A stretch of DNA of 5,517 nucleotides, from the NCBI GenBank assembly GCA_018399455.1, contig JAGYOT010000149.1:1-5517 (forward strand), written 5' to 3'. The position numbers and the translations under genes were made by a program. Within the stretch, counting starts at the first letter, position 1, and every line of letters begins with the position of its first letter. This document shows positions 1-5,334 of the stretch, in pieces. The stretch comes from Desulfobacterales bacterium (GTDB taxonomy: Bacteria; Desulfobacterota; Desulfobacteria; Desulfobacterales; Desulfosalsimonadaceae). Below the pieces are notes generated by a model. It was not told the origin of the DNA and made no database searches. It saw nothing but the letters and a program-made list of their open reading frames with translations.

Positions 1-1
1 A

Positions 2-511
2 CACTATGAACCCCTGGAATGCCCTGTAGAAAAAAACTTGTTCTCAGGCCAGCTGACCAACCCGACGGCATCGGAATACCACACAGACGCTGATGTATAC
101 CGGACCTGTGATCCCAGGTATCCTTTTGTGGCAACCACCTACAGGGTTTCCGAACACTGGCAGTCGGGCGTCATGTCCCGCTGGCTGCCCTGGCTGCTTG
201 AGGCCCAGCCGCAAATGTTCGTTGAAATGAGCCCTGATCTGGCAAAGATGAAGGGCATCCAAAACGGTGAAAAAGTTAGGGTGGAAACGGCCAGGGGCGA
301 GCTTACCTGCGTGGCGATTGTAACCCACAGGATGAGGCCCTTTAAGATACATGGCAACGTTATCCACCAGATTGGGATGCCCTGGCATTTTGGGTGGGTA
401 TATCCTGAAGACGGCGGGGACTCCGCCAATCTCCTGACCCCGTCCACGGGGGACCCCAATACAAAAATTCCCGAAACCAAGGCCTTTATGGCAAACGTGA
501 GAAAGCTATAA
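2..511 (+). CDS. fdhA: Formate dehydrogenase catalytic (alpha) subunit, C-terminal part
   Basis: This is the C-terminal 169 residues of a molybdenum/tungsten-bis-MGD formate dehydrogenase large subunit, which interconverts formate and CO2. The frame is open to the window edge, so the gene starts upstream; family members are roughly 1000 residues. Visible family signatures are HYEPLE..P at residues 2-8, the molybdopterin-dinucleotide-binding barrel (NGEKVRVETARGE, about residues 88-100), IHQIGMPWHFGW and a conserved tail GGDSANLLTPSTGDPNTKIPE..AFMANV. The tail resembles E. coli FdnG and Desulfovibrio FdhA. Cysteines are at fragment residues 7, 36 and 103. The Tat signal, N-terminal cluster and Sec/Cys active site lie outside the window. 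The gene ends with TAA and overlaps the Shine-Dalgarno sequence of the beta-subunit gene. The TTG at 38 is not the start, because the upstream in-frame residues also match the family. Family call is firm; fdhA rather than fdnG/fdoG is inferred from the neighbouring beta subunit. Confidence 0.95.
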   Translation, partial: HYEPLECPVEKNLFSGQLTNPTASEYHTDADVYRTCDPRYPFVATTYRVSEHWQSGVMSRWLPWLLEAQPQMFVEMSPDLAKMKGIQNGEKVRVETARGELTCVAIVTHRMRPFKIHGNVIHQIGMPWHFGWVYPEDGGDSANLLTPSTGDPNTKIPETKAFMANVRKL

Positions 512-522
512 GGAGGTGATCT
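511..522 (+). promoter_or_regulatory. Near-perfect ribosome binding site of fdhB
   Basis: AAGGAGGTGATC spans the fdhA stop codon and the intergenic gap (its first A is at 510). It is a 12-base perfect complement to the usual bacterial 16S rRNA 3' end, with the GGAGG core 7 nt before the ATG at 524. Because it overlaps the fdhA stop, terminating ribosomes are well placed to reinitiate, which suits equimolar synthesis of the two subunits. Confidence 0.85.
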
Positions 523-523
523 G

Positions 524-1279
524 ATGAGTGGAAAGGCTTTTTTTATCGATACGACCCTTTGCATTGCATGCCGGGGCTGTCAGATCGCCTGTAAGCAATG
601 GAATCAGCTGCCGGCCACAAAGACCGAAAACTGGGGCAGCTATCAGAATCCCAGGGATCTGAGTTTTTATACTTATAAATTGATACGTTTCAACGAAGAG
701 ATGGGGGCCGACGGCAAGCCGGCCTGGTATTTCTTCCCGGATCAGTGCCGGCACTGCGTCAATCCCCCCTGCAAAGAGATGGGAGACGAGGTCGCTCCGG
801 GGGGAATTACCATAGACAGCAAAACCGGCGCCGTTTTATACAACGACAGGCTTAAAAAGGCCGATATCGAGGATATCCGGGGGGCTTGTCCGTTTGACAT
901 CCCGAGGGCGGATAAAGACACGGGCTACATGGCGAAATGCACCATGTGCGTCGACCGGGTAAACAACGGGCTTCTGCCCGCATGCGTCAAGGCATGTCCC
1001 ACGGGGGCCATGAATTTCGGGGAGCGGGACGAGATGGTGGAGCTGGCAAAAAAACGAAAAGCCGAGGTGACGTCAAAATACCCCAATGCCAGAGTCACGG
1101 GACTCGATGACTTGAGGGTCTTTTATCTGTTGATCGATGAGCCCGCCAAATATCATCGGTATGCGAACGCAACAGCCGCCCCCATGCCCATAGACAGGCA
1201 GCTGGCCCTTAAAAAAATTGCTTTATCTCTGAAAGAACTGGCAAAGGAGCGGCTGTTCATCAACAGACTGGCCGGCTAA
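524..1279 (+). CDS. fdhB: Formate dehydrogenase iron-sulfur (beta) subunit, three-cluster type
   Basis: This is the electron-transfer subunit of formate dehydrogenase, 251 aa, starting 12 bp after fdhA. Cysteine motifs are C13-x2-C16-x2-C19-x3-C23; C75-x2-C78-x4-C83; an isolated C122 in GACPFDIPR; and C139-x2-C142-x11-C154-x3-C158. Compared with the four-cluster E. coli FdnH, the fourth Cys of motif II is Gly87 and the first three of motif III are absent. By ferredoxin-fold pairing this leaves three complete [4Fe-4S] sites (13/16/19+158, 139/142/154+23, 75/78/83+122). Three clusters is the published state of Desulfovibrio FdhAB. The C-terminus (from about residue 205) is charged and amphipathic with no transmembrane helix, so the subunit should be soluble and not bound to a membrane cytochrome b. 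It has no signal peptide of its own; export together with a Tat-signal-bearing alpha subunit is expected from the family. It is somewhat longer than the roughly 215 aa of Desulfovibrio FdhB. Confidence 0.94.
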   Translation: MSGKAFFIDTTLCIACRGCQIACKQWNQLPATKTENWGSYQNPRDLSFYTYKLIRFNEEMGADGKPAWYFFPDQCRHCVNPPCKEMGDEVAPGGITIDSKTGAVLYNDRLKKADIEDIRGACPFDIPRADKDTGYMAKCTMCVDRVNNGLLPACVKACPTGAMNFGERDEMVELAKKRKAEVTSKYPNARVTGLDDLRVFYLLIDEPAKYHRYANATAAPMPIDRQLALKKIALSLKELAKERLFINRLAG

Positions 1280-1317
1280 AAAACCCGGGAAATGCATTTA
1301 ACGCCTAAAGCAGAAAA

Positions 1318-1407
1318 AGGGGAGCCGCAAGGAGTACGGTTCCCCTCTGATGGTTGATGAAGGCACTGCATCACCGCCTCGAACACTTTTGTGCTCTCAG
1401 AGAGGGG
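1318..1407 (+). promoter_or_regulatory. Candidate leader RNA with alternative hairpins over a ribosome binding site
   Basis: The 132-bp gap between fdhB and the thioredoxin-like gene contains a 10-bp hairpin: 1318-1327 (AGGGGAGCCG) pairs with 1337-1346 (CGGTTCCCCT), with one G-U pair and a 9-nt loop. A second small stem is TGATG 1355-1359 with CATCA 1369-1373. The 3' arm of the first hairpin continues into CCCCTCT (1342-1348), an exact complement of AGAGGGG (1401-1407), the ribosome binding site of the gene starting at 1412. The two pairings cannot form together, so the RNA could switch between an open and a covered binding site. No T-run follows the first hairpin, so it is not a standard intrinsic terminator. 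No known riboswitch class was recognised. The complementarity is visible; regulation is inferred. Confidence 0.4.
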
Positions 1408-1415
1408 TTTTATGA
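1350..1415 (+). CDS. Possible 21-codon leader peptide, translationally coupled to the next gene
   Basis: A short frame opens at ATG 1350 (starting MVDEGTASPP, ending CSQRGVL) and stops at TGA 1413-1415. The stop overlaps the ATG of the thioredoxin-like gene in an ATGA arrangement. An AAGGAG lies at 1329-1334, but 15 nt from the ATG is a long spacing and it sits in the loop of the leader hairpin. Ribosomes crossing this frame would melt the pairing that can cover the downstream ribosome binding site, as in translational attenuators. No homology is recognised and a frame this short can arise by chance. Confidence 0.2.
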   Translation: MVDEGTASPPRTLLCSQRGVL

Positions 1416-1999
1416 ACACGGTGAGCCGATTGGCAATACTGATGCTTCTCTTTTTTTCCCCTTGGGCATCTTTTGCCGGAGACAGCAATGGGCCCCCAAA
1501 ATCCGGCGACGTATTTCCCGATATCTCCCTACCCCTTCCGGAGGCCGCTGAACACAGGGCCTACCTTGGGCTTCCGGAGGATGCCGGCAGCTTTAAAACA
1601 GAATGCATAAAAACGCGGATACTGATCATTGAAATCTTCAGCATGTACTGCCCCCATTGCCAAAGGGAGGCCCCGGAGGTCAACACCTTTTATGAAAGCA
1701 TCGTAAACAATGAAGCGCTAAGGGACAGGATTAAAATGATCGGAATCGGGGCCGGGAACTCGGAGTACGAGGTGGAAGTTTACAGAACGACCTATAACGT
1801 TGCCTTCCCATTGTTTCCGGACCCGGATTATAAGATTCATAAACGCCTTGGCGAGGTCCGGACGCCCTATTTTTTCGGCATAGCCGTCAATGCCCGGGGG
1901 CCGGATCAGGTCTTTTACTCGGAACTCGGCGGATTAGACGGGGCGGAGCGCTTTCTTGAACACATACGGGAATCCGCCAAGCCGTTTCTGGAGGATTGA
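1412..1999 (+). CDS. Exported thioredoxin-fold protein (TlpA/redoxin-like) with CPHC active site
   Basis: Predicted periplasmic thiol-disulfide protein of 195 aa. The start at ATG 1412 is chosen over TTG 1391 because GAGG(GG) at 1402-1407 precedes it at suitable spacing and because it places a clean signal peptide at the N-terminus: Arg6, hydrophobic core about residues 7-18, likely cleavage after SFA at residue 22. The mature part shows a redoxin entry (SGDVFPDISLP, 31-41), a beta strand leading to FSMYCPHCQREAP with redox cysteines C80 and C83, and a probable cis-proline at P152 in VRTPYFF facing the active site. An extra Cys65 lies just before the core. CPHC is also the DsbA motif, but the sequence resembles TlpA/ResA redoxins rather than DsbA. 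Partner and direction of electron flow are not visible. It is followed after 1 bp by an exported peroxiredoxin and then fdhE, which suggests redox upkeep of the periplasmic formate dehydrogenase. Confidence 0.85.
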   Translation: MNTVSRLAILMLLFFSPWASFAGDSNGPPKSGDVFPDISLPLPEAAEHRAYLGLPEDAGSFKTECIKTRILIIEIFSMYCPHCQREAPEVNTFYESIVNNEALRDRIKMIGIGAGNSEYEVEVYRTTYNVAFPLFPDPDYKIHKRLGEVRTPYFFGIAVNARGPDQVFYSELGGLDGAERFLEHIRESAKPFLED

Positions 2000-2000
2000 A

Positions 2001-2597
2001 ATGAAAAAGGCCGCTTTCATCAACCTGGCGTTTTTAATACTGTTGGCCGCAGCAGCAGGATGGGGCGGGGCCCATTCCGGCGCCTTCAGCGATAAGATCT
2101 ATGACCCCGGCCCGCTTAAACCCACCGACAGCAAACTCAGGGTCGCGGTGGGAGACAAATCCCCTGATTTCAAGCTTCCCGCTTTATCCGGCACTACGAT
2201 TGCCCTGAGTCAGTACCAGGGAGAACGCAATGTCGTCCTTTCTTTTGTGCCGGCCGCATGGACGCCGGTCTGTTCCGACCAGTGGCCGGGATACAATATC
2301 ATCGAACCCGTCTTCCGGGAACATGAGGCAATACTTCTGGGAATCACGGTGGACAATCTCCCCTCCCTTCATGCCTGGACCCGTGAGATGGGACGGCTCT
2401 GGTTTCCGGTGCTCTCGGATTTTTGGCCCCATGGGGCTGCTGCGGAAAAATTCGGGGTATTGCGCTCGGACGGCATCTCTGAAAGAGCACTCTTCATAAT
2501 CGACAAAAAAGGCATTATCCGGTATATTTCCGTTTATAACATCAATAAACGGCCGCCGCTTGAAAATCTGGTAAAGGCATTGGAAGAGCTTGACTGA
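2001..2597 (+). CDS. Exported peroxiredoxin (AhpC/TSA family) with a single cysteine
   Basis: Thiol peroxidase of 198 aa, expected to reduce H2O2 or organic hydroperoxides. The start is ATG 2001, with GGAGG at 1990-1994 and a 6-nt gap; the in-frame TTG at 1956 lies inside the preceding gene and lacks such a site. Residues 1-24 (KK, then a long Leu/Ala core) form a signal peptide or membrane anchor, so the enzyme should act outside the cytoplasm. The domain begins at VGDKSPDFKLPALSG (50-64). The catalytic motif is P84-AAW-T88-PV-C91 with the partner Arg162 in SERALFIID. C91 is the only cysteine in the protein, so no resolving cysteine exists and an outside thiol must regenerate it. The CPHC protein encoded immediately upstream is the obvious candidate. 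The stop codon overlaps the fdhE start by one base. Classification as a peroxiredoxin is firm; the subfamily (AhpE-like, BCP-like) is not settled. Confidence 0.87.
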   Translation: MKKAAFINLAFLILLAAAAGWGGAHSGAFSDKIYDPGPLKPTDSKLRVAVGDKSPDFKLPALSGTTIALSQYQGERNVVLSFVPAAWTPVCSDQWPGYNIIEPVFREHEAILLGITVDNLPSLHAWTREMGRLWFPVLSDFWPHGAAAEKFGVLRSDGISERALFIIDKKGIIRYISVYNINKRPPLENLVKALEELD

Positions 2598-3430
2598 TGG
2601 GCGAATGCATACAGGATCAACTGGCCGTCATTGACCGGCTGGCAGAACAAAAGCCTCAGTATCGCGAGACGCTCGGCGTCTACCGGATGCTTCTCGAAAT
2701 TATGAGCAAAGCCTCCGGTTCCGGCCAGGCACCCGTCTTTTTTGATTTGCAGGCCGTGAGCAGACCGGCCGGGGTTCCCGTCTTTCAGAGGGAGGCGCTT
2801 CCCATCGATTTCAAAGCTTCCTCCCGCGTGCTGGCCCGCTTTATGATGCAGCTGCGGCAAACGCAGAGGGAGGATCGTCCCGGATTGAACAACGCAATTA
2901 AAAGACTGGAAAACGATTCGGACTGGGGCACGGCTCTTTTCAGAAGCATTCTCGGAGATGACATGGACGCCTTGACGGCCTTTGCCGAAGAGGTCCGACT
3001 GGATCCAGGCGGACTGGAGTTTCTGGCCCGGACTGCCCTTCTTCCTGCCCTGGAGCCGTTGCGGATTTCTCTTTCCGGCCAGATTGACACCGAGAACTGG
3101 AACTACGGATACTGCCCGATTTGCGGTTCAAACCCGAACATGGCCTGTTTTAATGAATCAGGCAAAAGATACCTCCAGTGTGAACTCTGCGCCACTCAAT
3201 GGGCCTACCAAAGAATCGGCTGCCCTTTCTGCGGGCATGCGGATCATGAAAACCTCGGCTATCTTGAGCCGGAGGAAGAAAAGGGACTTCGGGTGTATTT
3301 CTGTAAAAAATGCCTGAGATATATTAAGACGGTGGATAACCGGGAATTTGAAACCCCTCCTCCCCTGGTTCTTCAGAACCTGGTTACCCTTCATTTGGAT
3401 CTGCTCGCGCATGAGAACAATTACCAATAA
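2597..3430 (+). CDS. fdhE: Formate dehydrogenase accessory protein FdhE
   Basis: Cytoplasmic maturation factor of 277 aa (E. coli FdhE is about 309). In E. coli FdhE is needed for active respiratory formate dehydrogenases and is reported to bind rubredoxin-like iron and contact the catalytic subunit. The N-terminal half is mostly helical and poorly conserved. The C-terminal half shows four CxxC knuckles in FdhE order: C173-PI-C176 in YCPICGSNP, C195-EL-C198 in RYLQCELCATQW, C209-PF-C212, and C236-KK-C239 followed by RYIKTVD. This matches the E. coli pattern of CPVCGS, RYLHCNLCETEW and a late CxxC. There is no signal peptide or membrane helix. The start overlaps the peroxiredoxin stop (TGATG), so translational coupling is likely; a weak GGAAGAG lies at 2582-2588. 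Its position at the end of this operon supports the view that the two redox genes between it and fdhB also serve the formate dehydrogenase. Confidence 0.93.
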   Translation: MGECIQDQLAVIDRLAEQKPQYRETLGVYRMLLEIMSKASGSGQAPVFFDLQAVSRPAGVPVFQREALPIDFKASSRVLARFMMQLRQTQREDRPGLNNAIKRLENDSDWGTALFRSILGDDMDALTAFAEEVRLDPGGLEFLARTALLPALEPLRISLSGQIDTENWNYGYCPICGSNPNMACFNESGKRYLQCELCATQWAYQRIGCPFCGHADHENLGYLEPEEEKGLRVYFCKKCLRYIKTVDNREFETPPPLVLQNLVTLHLDLLAHENNYQ

Positions 3431-3776
3431 CACAAGCCGGGTGTCTGAATGAACCCTCCGAAGGCTCTGCCTTAAACCAGCGCCAATCAAACCCTTCCCT
3501 TATTTGTTCGGATAACGTCATATCCGTGTCACCCGGATCATTTAGTGTCCTGACGAAAATCGGAATTTTTCTGTTAAGGTCACGGAAAGCGAAAATTTTA
3601 AACCCAGTCCTGCCCTACGCATGTTAAGGATTAAGACCTGAGCCTGACACAGATATGGCGAAAAAGACGGTTTTCCTTAAGGCACGATATAATCGTTTTG
3701 TATTTTGGGCTAACCTGGAGTAAATATAAAAACAGTTGCGCTGTCGTAAAAGACAGGCTCCGGAATAGGTTCTGAT
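3431..3776 (+). other. 346-bp intergenic region between fdhE and the HAD phosphatase gene
   Basis: No convincing gene, tRNA or mobile-element trace is visible on either strand. Small structures are AAGGC-TCT-GCCTT (3461-3473), ATCCG/CGGAT (3522-3526/3534-3538), an AT-only hairpin GAAAAT...ATTTTTC (3555-3571) and CTGTC/GACAG (3741-3745/3752-3756). None is a strong terminator, though the AT hairpin with its T-run could act as a weak one. TTAAGG occurs at 3574, 3624 and 3677, and a perfect TATAAT at 3688. The region most likely ends the fdh operon and carries the promoter of the following gene. Confidence 0.6.
3688..3693 (+). promoter_or_regulatory. Possible -10 element (TATAAT) upstream of the HAD gene
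   Basis: A consensus sigma-70 -10 hexamer lies 83 bp before the ATG at 3777 in AT-rich DNA. No good -35 hexamer (TTGACA-like) exists at 16-18 bp and there is no TG extension, so it would need an activator or may be chance. Confidence 0.35.
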
Positions 3777-4598
3777 ATGATGCATAGAGATGACAGAAGT
3801 TACCAGAAATCATTTATCATGGATATGGACGGGGTTGTGCATACCGGCTCCCGATTGATTCCCGGGGTGAAAGATTTTGTGAACAGATTAAGGCAGGGTA
3901 ATTATAAGTTCTTGTTTTTAACCAACAACTCCTACCATACCCCTTTGGAGATGCGGGATCGGCTCCAGGGCATGGGAATCGATGTTACGGAGGACTATTT
4001 TTATACCGCTGCCATGGCGACCGCCAGCTTTCTTAAGGTGCAGCGGCCCAATGGCTGTTCGGCTTATGTGATTGGCGGCAAAGGCGTTCTTGATGAACTT
4101 GAAAACGCGGACGTTGAAATCACATCCAACAAACCGGATTATGTCGTGGTTGCAGAAACCGAGGAATATGATTATGCCAAGATCACCGAAGCGACTCTGC
4201 TGATTCAGGAAGGCGCAAAATTTATTGCAACGAATCGGGATTTAACCGGACCCAGCCTGCGAGGGCCCGTGCCGGCATGCGGCGCTCTGGTGGCACCCAT
4301 CGAAAAAGTTACCGGGGTTGCCCCCTATTTTCTGGGAAAGCCAAATCCGGCCATGATGTTTTGGGCGCGCAAAAAACTCGGAGTACATTCGGCGAACTGT
4401 TTTATGATAGGAGACCGTATGGATACAGACATTGTTGGCGGCCTGGAATCGGGCATGACAACCTGTCTGGTCTTATCCGGGGTAACGAGCAGGGAAACCA
4501 TGAGCCGGTTTCCGTATCAACCGGATTATGTATTTGATCATCTGGGAGAAATCGCGCCTGAAACCATTTTATCCAGACGGAACCGGGTGGAAAAATAA
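3777..4598 (+). CDS. HAD-superfamily phosphatase, NagD-like (HAD-IIA)
   Basis: Cytoplasmic Mg-dependent phosphatase of 273 aa, the usual length for the NagD/phosphoglycolate phosphatase-like group. HAD motifs appear in order: motif I D16-M-D18-G-V-V (nucleophile D16, acid/base D18), motif II LTNNS (T49), motif III lysine K188 in GKPNP, and motif IV G212-D213-R-M-D216-T-D218 for metal binding. The cap domain sits between motifs II and III (about residues 75-185), as in the C2 type. The substrate cannot be read from sequence; sugar phosphates, 2-phosphoglycolate, nucleotides or pyridoxal phosphate are all known in the family. The start is ATG 3777 or ATG 3780; only a weak AGGT (3767-3770) precedes either. 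It is followed 56 bp later by a universal stress protein gene and has no evident link to formate metabolism. Confidence 0.9.
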   Translation: MMHRDDRSYQKSFIMDMDGVVHTGSRLIPGVKDFVNRLRQGNYKFLFLTNNSYHTPLEMRDRLQGMGIDVTEDYFYTAAMATASFLKVQRPNGCSAYVIGGKGVLDELENADVEITSNKPDYVVVAETEEYDYAKITEATLLIQEGAKFIATNRDLTGPSLRGPVPACGALVAPIEKVTGVAPYFLGKPNPAMMFWARKKLGVHSANCFMIGDRMDTDIVGGLESGMTTCLVLSGVTSRETMSRFPYQPDYVFDHLGEIAPETILSRRNRVEK

Positions 4599-4654
4599 GT
4601 GACAGATGATATGTTATAAGAAAAAGAATAAAAACGCTAAGCTGAAAGGCAAAA

Positions 4655-5173
4655 ATGGTACCGCAATTCAACCATATTCTTTATGCAACAGACCTTTCCG
4701 GCAGCGCCCGCAAGGCCATGGGCTATGCCGTCGCATTAGCCAACGCTTTTGAGGCCGCGCTGAGCGTCATTTATGTTATAAGCAAAACCGCCTCCAATGC
4801 GGAACTTCTCATGGCCGCCTTCCTGGGCTACCACAACGAGGAAGAATTGAAAGCAAAGAGCCGCGGACAAATCACCAGTGAGGTCAAAGACCGGGTGAGC
4901 GGCATATGCCACGAACTCGGCTGTCAACTGCCGGCCTGCCGGTTTAACCTTGCCGATGTCATCGTGGAATTCGGCCATCCCATGGATATTATTCTTCAGC
5001 AAACCGAAACCGGCCCCTACGATTTACTGGTAATGGGCCGTCATGACTATGGGCCTATTGAAACCGCAATAATCGGGCATTCCAAAAAAGCGCTGCTGCG
5101 CCATTGTCCGATACCGGTAATGCTGGTGCCGGTCGGCAATCCTTCCGGGGCAGACAGGACAGGTGATGATTAG
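4655..5173 (+). CDS. Universal stress protein (UspA family) with degenerate ATP motif
   Basis: Single-domain universal stress protein of 172 aa, slightly longer than the usual 140-160. The N-terminal strand ILYATDLSGSARKAMGYAVALA (residues 8-29, with D13) and the C-terminal strand-helix YDLLVMGRHDYG...GHSKKALLRHCPIPVMLVP are typical. ATP-binding members carry G-2x-G-9x-G-(S/T). Here the matching positions read G128-x2-D131-x9-G141-H142, with a serine only at 143, so the second glycine and the first phosphate-contacting hydroxyl are replaced and ATP binding is doubtful. It is cytoplasmic, without signal or membrane helix. AAAGG at 4645-4649 lies 5 nt before the ATG. It may share a transcript with the HAD gene, since the 56-bp gap is AT-rich and has no terminator. 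Confidence 0.9.
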   Translation: MVPQFNHILYATDLSGSARKAMGYAVALANAFEAALSVIYVISKTASNAELLMAAFLGYHNEEELKAKSRGQITSEVKDRVSGICHELGCQLPACRFNLADVIVEFGHPMDIILQQTETGPYDLLVMGRHDYGPIETAIIGHSKKALLRHCPIPVMLVPVGNPSGADRTGDD

Positions 5174-5231
5174 AAATGCCGAAAGGAGCCGGGTCTTTTA
5201 CGACAGCATCAAAAATAGCAGGAAATAGTCA

Positions 5232-5263
5232 GGCGGGAAGCCTGTTTTCGGCTTGCCCCCGCC
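5232..5263 (+). terminator. GC-rich hairpin after the universal stress gene, possible terminator
   Basis: GGCGGGAAGCC (5232-5242) pairs with GGCTT (5250-5254) and CCCGCC (5258-5263), leaving a 7-nt loop TGTTTTC and a 3-nt bulge GCC at 5255-5257. The 11 base pairs are strong, but no T-run follows, so it is not a classical intrinsic terminator. It lies 58 bp past the stop and 71 bp before the next start. It could end transcription weakly or protect the upstream mRNA 3' end. Confidence 0.4.
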
Positions 5264-5334
5264 GCTGGCGCCGGATATAGAAAAGCCCTGGAAAAATCCG
5301 GATCACCATTTAACATTTTGATAAGGATAGTCCA

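Noticed and set aside
38..40. TTG as start of a 157-aa protein
   Set aside because: The frame is open upstream to the window edge and encodes family-matching residues (HYEPLE), so this is the interior of fdhA.
44..388. Minus-strand open frame antisense to fdhA
   Set aside because: Composition mirrors the sense codons and no ribosome binding site or family signature is present; the other minus-strand frames in the window fail likewise.
1318..1346. Intrinsic terminator or SECIS element
   Set aside because: No T-run follows the hairpin, and a bacterial SECIS must lie just after an in-frame UGA, which would be far upstream in fdhA.
1391..1393. TTG as start of the thioredoxin-like gene
   Set aside because: It adds seven residues before the signal peptide and leaves the GAGGGG site inside the gene; ATG 1412 is better placed.
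1956..1958. TTG as start of the peroxiredoxin
   Set aside because: It lies within the upstream gene and would put 15 polar residues before the signal peptide; GGAGG precedes ATG 2001.
3437..3536. CCGGGTG / CACCCGG inverted repeat 86 nt apart
   Set aside because: Seven perfect base pairs over that distance without flanking extension are compatible with chance, and the 3' arm competes with a local hairpin.
5176..5280. 34-codon frame after the universal stress gene
   Set aside because: No well-spaced ribosome binding site, Arg/Pro-rich end running through the GC hairpin, and no recognisable similarity.
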